A stretch of DNA of 64,000 bases from NCBI RefSeq assembly GCF_030814995.1, contig NZ_JAUSVX010000016.1:62001-126000 (forward strand). Reading direction: 5' to 3'. The translations under genes were made by a program, and so were the position numbers. The DNA comes from Labrys wisconsinensis (GTDB lineage Bacteria > Pseudomonadota > Alphaproteobacteria > Rhizobiales > Labraceae). The notes under the pieces were generated by a model, which was given only the letters and a program-made list of their open reading frames with translations, searched no databases and was not told where the DNA came from. Positions 11,617 through 21,679 of this stretch are shown here, piece after piece (within the stretch, counting starts at the first letter, position 1; the number at the start of each line of letters is the position of its first letter).

Positions 11617-12732
11617 TCAGCCCGGGATATGGGCCAGCAGGAGCTCGTTGACCCGGCTCGCCTTCTCCATCTGCACCATGTGGCCGGCGCCCTCGACGAT
11701 CTCGACCTTGGCGCCGGTCCCGAGCGCCCTGGCATGCGCGGCGGGAATGATGCGGTCGGCCGCGCCCCAGACCACCAGCACCGGCGGCAGGCCGGCGGCC
11801 CCGGCACCCGGACGCTCCGCCTGCCGGCCGCCCGGGAAGAGCCCGGCGGCGAGGGCGGCGAGCGCCGTGTCCACCCCGTCGAGGCGCTTGTATTTCAGGA
11901 CGTCGTCGACGAGCTGGCGGCTGACCAGGCCGGGATCCTGGAACAGCTTCTCCAGCACCGGCTTGAGCTCGCGCCGGCCCTGCGCGGATACGAAGCCGGC
12001 TATATAATCACCATCGATCTCCGGCCCCAGGCCGGCGGAGGCGATCAGCGACAGGGACTTCACCCGTTGCGGCGCGTCGAGGGCGGTGCGCAGCGCGACC
12101 GCCCCGCCCATGGAATGGCCGACGAGATGGGCAGCGTCGATGCCGAGCGCCTCCATGAAGCCGAGCAGCGCCCGGGAGAGACCGGCGAGCGTCGGCTCCT
12201 TCACCGCCTTGTCCGACTGGCCGTGACCGGGCAGGTCGAGGGCGTGGACGCTCGCCCGCGCCGCCAGGGCATCGATGTTGAACAGCCAGTTGTCGAGGTC
12301 GCCGCCGAAGCCGTGCACCAGGATGACGGCCTCGCTCCCCTCCCCGCGCCGCGCGTAGCGCAGCTGGCCCTCCGGCGTGTCGATGAACGCGTATTGCGGG
12401 GCCGCCTCGGCCGCCTCGTCCTCGTCGCCGGCGGGCACGACATAGCCGGCGACGAAGGCGTCGATCTCGGCCTCCGGCACGTCCTCGTCGGCGAGCACGC
12501 CGAGCAGCGCCTTGACGGGATAGACGGCGTCGGGCTCGCCGACGACACGCCTCAGCGTGCCGGCATCGCCGGCCTCGACCACGCCGGCGATCTTGTCGGT
12601 CTCGACCTCGAGGATCTCGTCGCCGACGGCGACCTTCGCGCCGGCGGGCTTGAGCCAGCCGGTGACCTTGCCCTCCGACATCGACAGCCCCCATTTGGGC
12701 ATGACGATCGGCTTGATCCGTTCGGTGATCAT
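11617..12732 (-). CDS. acoC: acetoin dehydrogenase E2 (dihydrolipoamide acetyltransferase)
   Basis: 371 residues. Residues 1-80 form a lipoyl domain with the modified lysine in EVETDKIAGVVEAG. After a short acidic linker comes an alpha/beta-hydrolase fold domain (VILVHGFGGDLDNWLF, nucleophile elbow GHSMGGAVAL, histidine in EGAGHMVQMEKA), not the usual CoA-acetyltransferase domain; this fusion is diagnostic for AcoC. It transfers the acetyl group cleaved from acetoin to CoA. Last gene of acoXABC, 11 bp after acoB. Confidence 0.95.
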   Translation of the reverse strand: MITERIKPIVMPKWGLSMSEGKVTGWLKPAGAKVAVGDEILEVETDKIAGVVEAGDAGTLRRVVGEPDAVYPVKALLGVLADEDVPEAEIDAFVAGYVVPAGDEDEAAEAAPQYAFIDTPEGQLRYARRGEGSEAVILVHGFGGDLDNWLFNIDALAARASVHALDLPGHGQSDKAVKEPTLAGLSRALLGFMEALGIDAAHLVGHSMGGAVALRTALDAPQRVKSLSLIASAGLGPEIDGDYIAGFVSAQGRRELKPVLEKLFQDPGLVSRQLVDDVLKYKRLDGVDTALAALAAGLFPGGRQAERPGAGAAGLPPVLVVWGAADRIIPAAHARALGTGAKVEIVEGAGHMVQMEKASRVNELLLAHIPG

Positions 12733-12743
12733 CGTGGTTCCCC

Positions 12744-13763
12744 TCAGGCGGCGCGGGCACGGGCGCAGATCCGCCCGGCCGCGGCGGCGATGGCGTCGGC
12801 CGAGGGCACGTAGATGTCCTCCAGCACCGGCGAGAACGGCACCGGCGTGTGCGGCGCCGTCACCATCTGCGGCGCCGCCTTCAGCGCGCCGAAGGCGTGC
12901 TGGGCCACGTAGGCGGCGACGTCGCAGGCGATCGAGCAGCGCGGATTGGCCTCGTCGACCACGACCAGGCGGCCGGTCGCCTCGACGCTCTCGATCACGG
13001 TGTCCCAGTCGATCGGCGACAGGGTCCGAAGATCGATCACCTCCGCCTCGATGCCCTCGCGCGCCAGCCTGGCCGCCGCCTCGAGCGCGCGGTGCACGGT
13101 GAGGCCATAGCTGACGATGGTGACGTCGCGGCCCTCGCGCACCACGTTGGCCTCGCCCAGCGGGATGGCATAGGACTCGGCCGGCACGTCGGCCTCGTGG
13201 CCGTAGAGGTTCTTGTGCTCGCAGAAGATCACGGGATCATCGTCCCGGATCGACTGGATCAGCAGGCCCTTGGCGTCATAGGCGTTGGAGGGGCAGACCA
13301 CCTTCAGGCCCGGCACGTGGGTGAAGATCGGCGTCAGCATCTGCGAGTGCTGGGCGGCGGCGCGAAAGCCGGCACCGACCATGGCGCGGATCACCACCGG
13401 CGTCCGGGCCTTGCCGCCGAACATGTACTTGAACTTCGCCGCCTGGTTCAGGATCTGGTCGAAGCACACGCCCATGAAATCGAGGAACATCAGCTCGGCC
13501 ACCGGGCGCATGCCGCAGGCGGCCGCGCCGATGGCGGCCCCGATATAGGCCGATTCCGACAGCGGCGTGTCGAGCAGCCGGCCGGGATGCTTGGCGTCGA
13601 GCCCCTTGGTGACGCCGAGCACGCCGCCCCAGGCGTCTATCTCGCCGGGCGCGCCGGCGCCGCCGACGATGTCCTCGCCGAGCAGGATGACGCTGGGGTC
13701 GCGGCGCATCTCGAGGTCGAGCGCCTCGTTGATCGCCTGTTTCACGCTGATCTTGCGGGCCAT
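12744..13763 (-). CDS. acoB: acetoin dehydrogenase E1 component, beta subunit
   Basis: 339 residues, transketolase-like pyrimidine-binding domain (MARKISVKQAINEALDLEMRRDPSVILLGED) followed by the transketolase C-terminal domain (VTIVSYGLTVHRALEAA ... VVVDEANPRCS). With AcoA it forms the thiamine diphosphate enzyme that splits acetoin into acetaldehyde and an acetyl group. 25 bp separate it from acoA upstream and 11 bp from acoC downstream. Confidence 0.95.
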   Translation of the reverse strand: MARKISVKQAINEALDLEMRRDPSVILLGEDIVGGAGAPGEIDAWGGVLGVTKGLDAKHPGRLLDTPLSESAYIGAAIGAAACGMRPVAELMFLDFMGVCFDQILNQAAKFKYMFGGKARTPVVIRAMVGAGFRAAAQHSQMLTPIFTHVPGLKVVCPSNAYDAKGLLIQSIRDDDPVIFCEHKNLYGHEADVPAESYAIPLGEANVVREGRDVTIVSYGLTVHRALEAAARLAREGIEAEVIDLRTLSPIDWDTVIESVEATGRLVVVDEANPRCSIACDVAAYVAQHAFGALKAAPQMVTAPHTPVPFSPVLEDIYVPSADAIAAAAGRICARARAA

Positions 13764-13788
13764 GGTCCGTCCTCCGGATCGGGTTTGG

Positions 13789-14772
13789 TCAATAGGACGC
13801 GTAGACGTCGGTGAGGAGCTCGGCGGGCAGCGGCAGCGGCGCCCCCTTGGCCGCGGCGACGGCGTCGTCGATCAGCGCCGCGACCTCGCGGTCGACCAGG
13901 GCGAGGTCGGCGGCGGCGAGGACGCCGGCATCGGTGACGCGGGCGGCGAACAGCTTGAGGCAGTCGCGGGTCTCGCGGTTGCGCTCGTTCTCGCCCTTGG
14001 CCTTGTAGGTCTGGGCATCGCCCTCGAAATGGCCGAAGAAGCGGATCATCTTGCATTCGAGCAGCGCCGGGCCGCCGCCCTCGCGGGCCCGCCGGATGAT
14101 CTCGCCGGCCGCCTCGTGCACGGCGAAGAAATCGGTGCCGTCGACGGTCACGCCCGGCACGCCGAAGCCGGAGGCGCGGTCGACATAGGAATCGACCGCG
14201 GTGGCATAGTCGACCGAGGTGGACTCGGCGTAGCCATTGTTCTCCACCACGAAGATGACCGGCAGGTTCCAAACCGCGGCGAGGTTCATGCTCTCCAGCA
14301 CCGTGCCCTGGTTGGAGGCGCCGTCGCCGAAGAAGGTGACGCCGACGCCACCGTCGCCGCGGAACTTCGCCGCCAGGGCGGCGCCGCAGATCAGCGGCGC
14401 CCCGGCGCCGAGGATGCCGTTGGCGCCCATCATGCCCTTGGCGAGATCGGCGATGTGCATCGAGCCGCCCTTGCCGCGGCAGGCGCCCGAGCTCTTGCCG
14501 TAGATCTCAGCCATCATCTCGGCGACGTCGACGCCCTTGGCGATGCAATGGCCGTGGCCGCGATGGGTGGAGGCGATGCGGTCGACATCGGTGAGGTGCG
14601 TCATGATGCCGGCGGCGCAGGCCTCCTCGCCGGCATAGAGGTGGACGAAGCCGGGAATGTCGCCCTTGGCGAACTCGACATGCAGCCGCTCCTCGAAATC
14701 GCGGATGGTCCGCATGGTGCGATAGGCCTGGAGCAGCTCCGCCCTCGACAGCGGGAAGGGGTTGTTGGACAT
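13789..14772 (-). CDS. acoA: acetoin dehydrogenase E1 component, alpha subunit
   Basis: 327 residues from MSNNPFPLSRAELLQAYRTMRTIRDFEERL; the open frame extends upstream across acoX but the family start is here, after GAGGAAACGTC. The thiamine diphosphate motif runs from GDGASNQG to VVENN with the expected spacing, and the phosphorylation-loop-like region (STSVDYATAVDSY) is present. Acts with acoB. Identification over the pyruvate dehydrogenase E1 alpha rests on the operon with acoX and the AcoC fusion. Confidence 0.95.
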   Translation of the reverse strand: MSNNPFPLSRAELLQAYRTMRTIRDFEERLHVEFAKGDIPGFVHLYAGEEACAAGIMTHLTDVDRIASTHRGHGHCIAKGVDVAEMMAEIYGKSSGACRGKGGSMHIADLAKGMMGANGILGAGAPLICGAALAAKFRGDGGVGVTFFGDGASNQGTVLESMNLAAVWNLPVIFVVENNGYAESTSVDYATAVDSYVDRASGFGVPGVTVDGTDFFAVHEAAGEIIRRAREGGGPALLECKMIRFFGHFEGDAQTYKAKGENERNRETRDCLKLFAARVTDAGVLAAADLALVDREVAALIDDAVAAAKGAPLPLPAELLTDVYASY

Positions 14773-14789
14773 GACGTTTCCTCCTCTTT

Positions 14790-15830
14790 TCAGGTTGCGG
14801 CGAAATGGCGGGCGCCCGTGCGCATCAGCCCGCGGGTCGAGGCGAAGCGCATCACGGCAGCAACGTCGACGGTGCGGAACGCGCGGTCCTGCAAGGTCAC
14901 GGCGACGGCGCGCCGGGCGTCGAAGGCGAGCTCGCGCTCGCCGTCGAGGGCGATGGCGCCGGCGGGCAGGCTGGGCGAGAACGGCACGCCGGCCGGCATG
15001 CGCCGCCAGTCCTCGATGCCGACCGCCTCGACCAGCCCCGGCCCGATCGGCGCGCGCAGCACGGTGGGCGCGGCATGGGCGGGGCCGAGCTGCACCATCA
15101 TGCCGCCCGGCTCGTCGCGGGCGACGGGCTCGATCAGCCCGGCGATCGCCGACATGCCGATCACCTCGGGGTCGGCGAAGGTGACGAAGAGCTCGCGGAA
15201 GCTGTCGGCGCGCCACAGCGCCCGCGCCCCGACGGTGCGGTCGGTGACGACGGCGACGTCGACCAGGGCGATCTGCGGCGCCTCGCCCTCCACGGCGACC
15301 TCGAGCGTCTTGTTGAGGGCGAAGGCGATCGACGCCGGCACGGCGCCGCAGACGGCGAGCGCCGTCGCCAGGGCGGTGACGGTCGGCTCGCGCGGCTCGG
15401 GAAAGGCATTGTTGGTGCCGGTGGAGATGCCGGCGATCGGCACCCGCCCGCAGGCGCCGACCACGGCCCGGTGCGTGCCGTCGCCGCCGAGCACGATGAT
15501 GGCGGCGACGCCGGCGGCCGCCATGGCGCGGGCGGCGCGGCTGGTGTCCTCCACCGTTGAGGTCACCGGCATGTCGAGGAAGACGAGCTCGGGGAAGCGC
15601 GCCTCACCGCAGGCGCGCGAGCGCTCGATGCCGCGCACGACATGGCCGCGGATGCCGCCGGTCTCCGGCATCATCACCACCCGGCCGACGCCGCCCGCCG
15701 CGAGCGCGGCCAGCGCCCGCAGCACGATGCCGGCGCGGTCGGCGATCTGCAGGCTGCCGGCATGGGTCACCACCCGGCGGATGTCGCGGGCCGAGACCGG
15801 ATTGGCGATGATGCCGACCAGAGGCGACAT
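14790..15830 (-). CDS. acoX: AcoX, NAD kinase-like protein of the acetoin operon
   Basis: 346 residues. N-terminal PLVGIIANPVSARDIRRVVTHAG and the glycine-rich IIVLGGDGTHRAVV segment match the ATP-NAD kinase fold, and GISTGTNNAFPE the NAD-kinase NTxND-like loop. AcoX is found first in acetoin operons of proteobacteria; its biochemical role is unproven and the enzyme complex works without it in several hosts. It is the promoter-proximal gene, 56 bp below the -24/-12 promoter, and is followed after 17 bp by acoA. Confidence 0.9.
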   Translation of the reverse strand: MSPLVGIIANPVSARDIRRVVTHAGSLQIADRAGIVLRALAALAAGGVGRVVMMPETGGIRGHVVRGIERSRACGEARFPELVFLDMPVTSTVEDTSRAARAMAAAGVAAIIVLGGDGTHRAVVGACGRVPIAGISTGTNNAFPEPREPTVTALATALAVCGAVPASIAFALNKTLEVAVEGEAPQIALVDVAVVTDRTVGARALWRADSFRELFVTFADPEVIGMSAIAGLIEPVARDEPGGMMVQLGPAHAAPTVLRAPIGPGLVEAVGIEDWRRMPAGVPFSPSLPAGAIALDGERELAFDARRAVAVTLQDRAFRTVDVAAVMRFASTRGLMRTGARHFAAT

Positions 15831-15885
15831 CGGCTTCCTTCCCTGAGGCGCGTCGGCGCGGGACGTTTCCCGTCGACGGCATCAG

Positions 15886-15901
15886 AGCAAGGGCGGTGCC
15901 A
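15886..15901 (-). promoter_or_regulatory. sigma-54 (-24/-12) promoter of acoXABC
   Basis: Read on the minus strand the site is TGGCACCGCCCTTGCT: the invariant GG and GC are separated by exactly 10 bp and 10 of 11 consensus positions of TGGCAC-N5-TTGCW fit. It lies 56 bp upstream of acoX in the right orientation, and the gene next door encodes the sigma-54 activator AcoR. Transcription should start about 12 bp after the GC, near 15875. Confidence 0.85.
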
Positions 15902-15977
15902 ACGATCGACCTCTGATCAAATAATTGATTTACCTTGTGAATTTCTGGCACACGTCTCGGCGCGGTGCGGCGCTCCC

Positions 15978-16014
15978 CGCCGCACCTGCGGCGGCGGCTG
16001 CAACAGGTGCGGCG
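15978..16014. promoter_or_regulatory. candidate AcoR enhancer (UAS), inverted repeat
   Basis: Perfect 11-bp arms (cgccgcacctg / caggtgcggcg) separated by 15 bp, centred about 95 bp upstream of the GG element of the acoX promoter. Distance and dyad form fit an enhancer for a dimeric sigma-54 activator; a second, shorter dyad (tgcggcg-N5-cgccgca, 15966-15984) overlaps its left arm. The link to AcoR is inference from position. Confidence 0.5.
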
Positions 16015-16078
16015 CGGTGGGGCGCCGCTCATCGAAGTCGGCAATGTCGCGCGGCGCTCTTTCGTCGATCCGTGGTGG

Positions 16079-16115
16079 TCGCGTGGATGGGCGGATCAAG
16101 TCCGCCCATGACGGT
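16079..16115 (+). repeat. 37-bp palindromic repeat, copy 1
   Basis: Contains a hairpin tgggcgga-tcaag-tccgccca. The whole 37-bp unit recurs, exactly, in opposite orientation at 16207-16243. Intergenic palindromic repeats of this general look are scattered through Rhizobiales genomes. Confidence 0.75.
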
Positions 16116-16206
16116 CGCGAATGGGAAATGCGATAGCGTGAGTTCTTGCGAGCGCGCTCACCGATGACGGTTGGACGTCGGGTCGTCGCCCTCTCACAGG
16201 AACCTC

Positions 16207-16243
16207 ACCGTCATGGGCGGACTTGATCCGCCCATCCACGCGA
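16207..16243 (-). repeat. 37-bp palindromic repeat, copy 2 (inverted)
   Basis: Exact reverse complement of 16079-16115, 91 bp away. The pair could fold into a long cruciform or hairpin of 37 bp, and may end acoR transcription (acoR itself ends at 16355 on the minus strand). Confidence 0.75.
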
Positions 16244-16354
16244 ACGCGACGCGTGTCGATCGTCGCACCGGCAGCCGTAGGGCTCCATGGGCCGCTGCAA
16301 GCAGGCGCCGATCCGCCGACACGGCACGCCGTCACGATCCATGCGCCTCCCGCC

Positions 16355-18298
<1,944 letters not shown>

Positions 18299-18487
18299 GA
18301 CGATCCTCCCAGACCGTGCTTTTGCCGCAAATGTCGCGCCGATCGGCCGGCATGGCAAGTTTCGTCGGGGCGGGCACGGCGCGGGGCCAGATCAGGAGAG
18401 CCCCGTCGCATGGGCGGGGGCGCGTTCGAGCGCATTCCGGACTCGAACGTGATCGCGGCCCGATACTCGCCGGCGCGGATCGGCGCT

Positions 18488-18910
18488 TCAGGCCTTGTCC
18501 CACGGATTGAGCACGGTGACGCCGGTCGGCCCGAAATCAAGCGTGTTGCGGGTCGCCACGGTCATGCCGTGGACGAGGGCCGTCGCCGCGATCAGGGCAT
18601 CCCGTTCGGCGCGCGGATCGGGAACATGGAGACGGGCGCAACGCTTGGCGACGGGCGTGTCGACAGGCAGCACGCGGCCGTCGAAGTCCGGCAGGACATA
18701 GGTATCCAGCCAGGCGCGCAGGATCGCGCCCTGGGCGGCATCGCGGCGCTCCATCTGGAGCACGCCAGCCTCGAGCTCCATGACGGTGATCACGGATAGA
18801 TAGAGATCGGCGATATCGACGCTGCCGGCCCATCTGGCGACATTGGCGTCAGCCTCGCCGGCGCGGAGCTTGCGCAATTCGGATACGACGTTCGTGTCGA
18901 GAAGAATCAT
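18488..18910 (-). CDS. vapC: PIN-domain toxin, VapC family
   Basis: 140 residues. PIN-domain acidic residues are in place: MILLDTNVVSEL (Asp5), VMELEAGVLQ (Glu), ERDALIAATALVHGMTVATRN (Asp) and the terminal D of TLDF. Such enzymes are Mg-dependent RNases that cut tRNA or rRNA when freed from antitoxin. The start codon overlaps the stop of the antitoxin gene (TGATG), so the toxin is translationally coupled. Confidence 0.93.
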   Translation of the reverse strand: MILLDTNVVSELRKLRAGEADANVARWAGSVDIADLYLSVITVMELEAGVLQMERRDAAQGAILRAWLDTYVLPDFDGRVLPVDTPVAKRCARLHVPDPRAERDALIAATALVHGMTVATRNTLDFGPTGVTVLNPWDKA

Positions 18911-19167
18911 CAGGACAGGTCAGCCGGCCGGCTGACGATGACGGTGCGCGGCGGATCGAACTCGACATCCTCGACGCCCGGCGGCATGCCGAAGACATCG
19001 GCAACAGTGCGGCCCGTGTGCGTCAGACGCCGATACTCCTCGATGCTGAGCAGGACATGAGCCGGCTTGCCACGATCGGTGATGAAGACCGGACCATCCC
19101 TGGTGGCCTTCTTGGCGCGATTGGTATCCTGATTGAACTCTCGGCTGGAAAGAGTGGTGACGGCCAT
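18910..19167 (-). CDS. Phd/YefM-family antitoxin
   Basis: 85 residues from MAVTTLSSREFNQDTNRAKKA; the ATG at 19167 follows GGAAAG, and longer in-frame starts add only a few unlike residues. The N-terminal half is the Phd/YefM DNA-binding fold (SSREFNQDTNRAKKATRDGPVFITDRGKPAHVLLSIEEYRRL); the C-terminal tail (VEDVEFDPPRTVI) would wrap the toxin. Partner of the downstream VapC. A dyad at 19193-19216 just upstream is the likely autoregulatory operator. Confidence 0.9.
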   Translation of the reverse strand: MAVTTLSSREFNQDTNRAKKATRDGPVFITDRGKPAHVLLSIEEYRRLTHTGRTVADVFGMPPGVEDVEFDPPRTVIVSRPADLS

Positions 19168-19192
19168 GTCGCTTTCCATCATGACGGCCAAT

Positions 19193-19216
19193 GAATGTAT
19201 AAATGTTGCTACATTC
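19193..19216. promoter_or_regulatory. operator-like dyad of the toxin-antitoxin operon
   Basis: gaatgta, 10-nt spacer, tacattc: perfect 7-bp arms in an AT-rich patch 26 bp upstream of the antitoxin ATG, where Phd/YefM proteins with bound toxin repress their own promoter. Confidence 0.5.
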
Positions 19217-19311
19217 TATGCGATCTGGCAAGAGACCCGCACGATATGCCCCCCGGACTGCCTGACGGGAGTTCCGTCTGCGGGCAGGATGGCTTTGCGG
19301 CGGGCGCTCCC

Positions 19312-21465
19312 CTACTCCACCGTCGAGAGCTGGATCGTCCTCGACAGCAGCCGCGTGCGATCCGCCGCCGGGCCGACCAGGATCTCGATCTCTCCGGGCT
19401 CGAAGATCGGCTCGAGGTCGAGGCCGAGGAAGCGCAGGTCCGTGGCCGGCAGGCTGAGATGCACCGTGCCGCGGGCACCGGGCTCGAGGGCGATCTTGTC
19501 GAAGCCCTTCAGCTCCATCAGCGGACGCGCCACGCTCGCCACCGTGTCGTGCGTGAACAGGAACACGGTCTCCTCCGCCGCCATGGTGCCTTCGTTGGCG
19601 ATGTCGACGCTGATCGCCAGCGTGTCCTGCTCCGTGGCCACGGCCGGCGTCACGGTGAGGTTCGACAGGGTGAAGCGGCCATAGGTCAGGCCGTGGCCGA
19701 AGGGGAAGAGCGGCGTGTTGGCGACGTCGAGATATTTGCTGGTGTAGTGGTCCTTGGCGTCGAAGGGCCGGCCGGTCGGCCGCTCGGCGTAGAAGATCGG
19801 GATCTGGCCGACCGCCCGGGGCCAGGAGACCGGCGTGCGGCCGCTCGGCGAGCGCGCGCCGGTGACGATGTCGGCGACGGCATTGCCGGCCTCGGCGCCG
19901 GGGAACCAGGCCGCCAGCAGCGCATGGGCGCGGTCGGCGAGCTCGGGCACGACCAGCGGCCGGCCGGAGAACAGCACGACGCTGACCCGCTTGCCGAGCC
20001 GGGCGGCCCGATCGAACACGGCCTCGGCCAGGGCGCGCTGGCGACCGGGCAGCACCGGATCGGCCCGGCTCGCCGCCTCGCCGCTCATGACCGCCGCCTC
20101 GCCCAGGCAGAGCAGGATGGCGTCGGCCTGGTCGCACAGGTCGAGGGCGGCGGGAATGCCGCTCTCGTCGGACGTGTCGATGGCGACGCCCGGGGCGTGC
20201 AGGATCGTCGCATCCGGCAGCGCGCCGCGCAGGCCCGCCAGCACGCTCACCTGGTCGCCGGGCTCGGCAATGCCCCCCCACGGCCCGCGCATCTCCGGGC
20301 CGGCATCGGCCAGCGGGCCGATCAGGGCGATGCGCCTGGCGTCCGCGGGGATGGGCAGCGCCTCCCCCTCGTTCTTCATCAGGACGAGGGAGCGCGCGCC
20401 GACGACGCGGGCGATGCGGCGCCGGTTGATCAGGGTGGCGGCGTCCTCCGGCTGCATGCCGCGGTGGTAGGGGTCGTCGAACAGGCCGAGCCGCTCCTTG
20501 AGGGTGAGCACGCGCGCCACCGCCTCGTCGATCTCGGCCATCGTCACCAGGCGGCGCTCCAGCGCCACCGGCAGGCCGCGGCGATAGGCGTCGGCCATCA
20601 TGTCGATGTCGACGCCGGCCCGCAGCGCCAGGGCCGCCGCCTCGGCGAGGTCGGCCGCGACGCCGTGATGGATCAGCTCGGCGACGGCGTTGTAGTCGCT
20701 GACGACGACACCGTCGAAGCCGAGCCGCTGGCGCAGCCAGCCGCGCAGCAGCGACGCGTTGGCGGTCATCGGCACGCCGCCGAAGTCGGTGAAGGCCGGC
20801 ATCACCGCCGCCACGCCGGCGCGGATCGCCGCCTCGAACGGGGGCAGGTGCACCTCGCGCAGCGTGCGCTCGGAAATGTCGACCGAGGCATATTCGCGTC
20901 CCGCCGTCACCGGGGCGTAGGCGCAATAGTGCTTGGCGACGGCGGCGAGCGCGTCGACGGCGGCGAGGTCCGGGCCCTGGAAGCCGCGGACCTTGGCATC
21001 GGCCATCAGCGCGCCGACCCAGGGGTCCTCGCCCGGCCCTTCGACGATGCGGCCCCAGCGCGGATCGCGCGCAATGTCCAGCATCGGGGCGAAGGTCATG
21101 GCGAGCCCGTCGGCGGCGGCCTCGCGCGCCGCCTCGCGGGCGGTCAGCTCCCAGGCGCGCGGGTCGAACAGCGCGGCCTCGCCGAGCGGCACCGGGAAGG
21201 CGGTGCGGTGGCCGTGGATGACGTCGAAGCCGATCATCAGCGGGATGCGCAGGCGCGATTCCTCCACGGCCAGGCGCTGCATCTCGCGGACATGCCCCGG
21301 CCCGTACAGGTTGAGCAGGTTGCCGATGGTGCCTGCCTTGATCGCCTCGGTGGAATCGCCGGCGATCACCGGACCGGTCACCGCGTAGCTGCTGGCGGTC
21401 ATGGTGAGCTGGCCGAGCTTCTCCGGCAGCGTCATCGCGTCGATCAGCGACTGCACGCGACTCAT
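19312..21465 (-). CDS. bglX: beta-glucosidase, glycoside hydrolase family 3
   Basis: 717 residues from MSRVQSLIDAMTLPEKLGQL with GGAGGATGCG before the ATG. The N-terminal GH3 barrel has RDPRWGRIVEGPGEDPWVG, the KHY signature (Lys178-His179) and the nucleophile Asp257 in GFDGVVVSDYNAV. The GH3 C-terminal sandwich and a final fibronectin-III-like domain (about 610-717) follow, as in BglX. There is no signal peptide, so the enzyme probably acts in the cytoplasm on imported oligosaccharides. The open frame extends upstream but the extra residues are not GH3-like. Neighbours are an ABC transporter and a GH15 enzyme in the opposite orientation. Confidence 0.93.
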   Translation of the reverse strand: MSRVQSLIDAMTLPEKLGQLTMTASSYAVTGPVIAGDSTEAIKAGTIGNLLNLYGPGHVREMQRLAVEESRLRIPLMIGFDVIHGHRTAFPVPLGEAALFDPRAWELTAREAAREAAADGLAMTFAPMLDIARDPRWGRIVEGPGEDPWVGALMADAKVRGFQGPDLAAVDALAAVAKHYCAYAPVTAGREYASVDISERTLREVHLPPFEAAIRAGVAAVMPAFTDFGGVPMTANASLLRGWLRQRLGFDGVVVSDYNAVAELIHHGVAADLAEAAALALRAGVDIDMMADAYRRGLPVALERRLVTMAEIDEAVARVLTLKERLGLFDDPYHRGMQPEDAATLINRRRIARVVGARSLVLMKNEGEALPIPADARRIALIGPLADAGPEMRGPWGGIAEPGDQVSVLAGLRGALPDATILHAPGVAIDTSDESGIPAALDLCDQADAILLCLGEAAVMSGEAASRADPVLPGRQRALAEAVFDRAARLGKRVSVVLFSGRPLVVPELADRAHALLAAWFPGAEAGNAVADIVTGARSPSGRTPVSWPRAVGQIPIFYAERPTGRPFDAKDHYTSKYLDVANTPLFPFGHGLTYGRFTLSNLTVTPAVATEQDTLAISVDIANEGTMAAEETVFLFTHDTVASVARPLMELKGFDKIALEPGARGTVHLSLPATDLRFLGLDLEPIFEPGEIEILVGPAADRTRLLSRTIQLSTVE

Positions 21466-21679
21466 CGCATCCTCCTTGGCTCGCCCGCCGCAGCATAAGG
21501 CCGCGCCCTGGCTATGCCGAGCGCCGGCCGATGGCAAGGCCGCAAGGGAACAGGGCGGCGGCAAATCCCCAAGACGGCGCTCTTGCGCAAAATCTCCGGC
21601 CGGGATTTGGCCAGAGCATGCGAGAAGGCCGTAGAGTGCGTCCGTGCCGCCGCCGGCGCCAACACGACAGGGCAGGATC

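Larger units (their letters stand above)
15831..16354. other. 524-bp acoX-acoR intergenic region
   Basis: No gene. It holds, from the acoX side, the -24/-12 promoter (15886-15901), an AT-rich bend-prone patch (about 15917-15945) between promoter and enhancer, the candidate enhancer (15978-16014) and two inverted copies of a 37-bp palindromic repeat (16079-16115, 16207-16243) upstream of the acoR stop codon. Confidence 0.7.

Noticed and set aside
15946-15961. A second -24/-12 promoter on the plus strand (tggcacacgtctcggc)
   Set aside because: The GG to GC distance is 11 bp instead of 10, the TTGC part is missing, and it faces acoR from its 3' side.
18920-21496. 858-codon minus-strand frame covering the GH3 gene
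   Set aside because: Frame-shifted shadow of bglX with extreme Arg/Gly content; the GH3 catalytic motifs are in the other frame.
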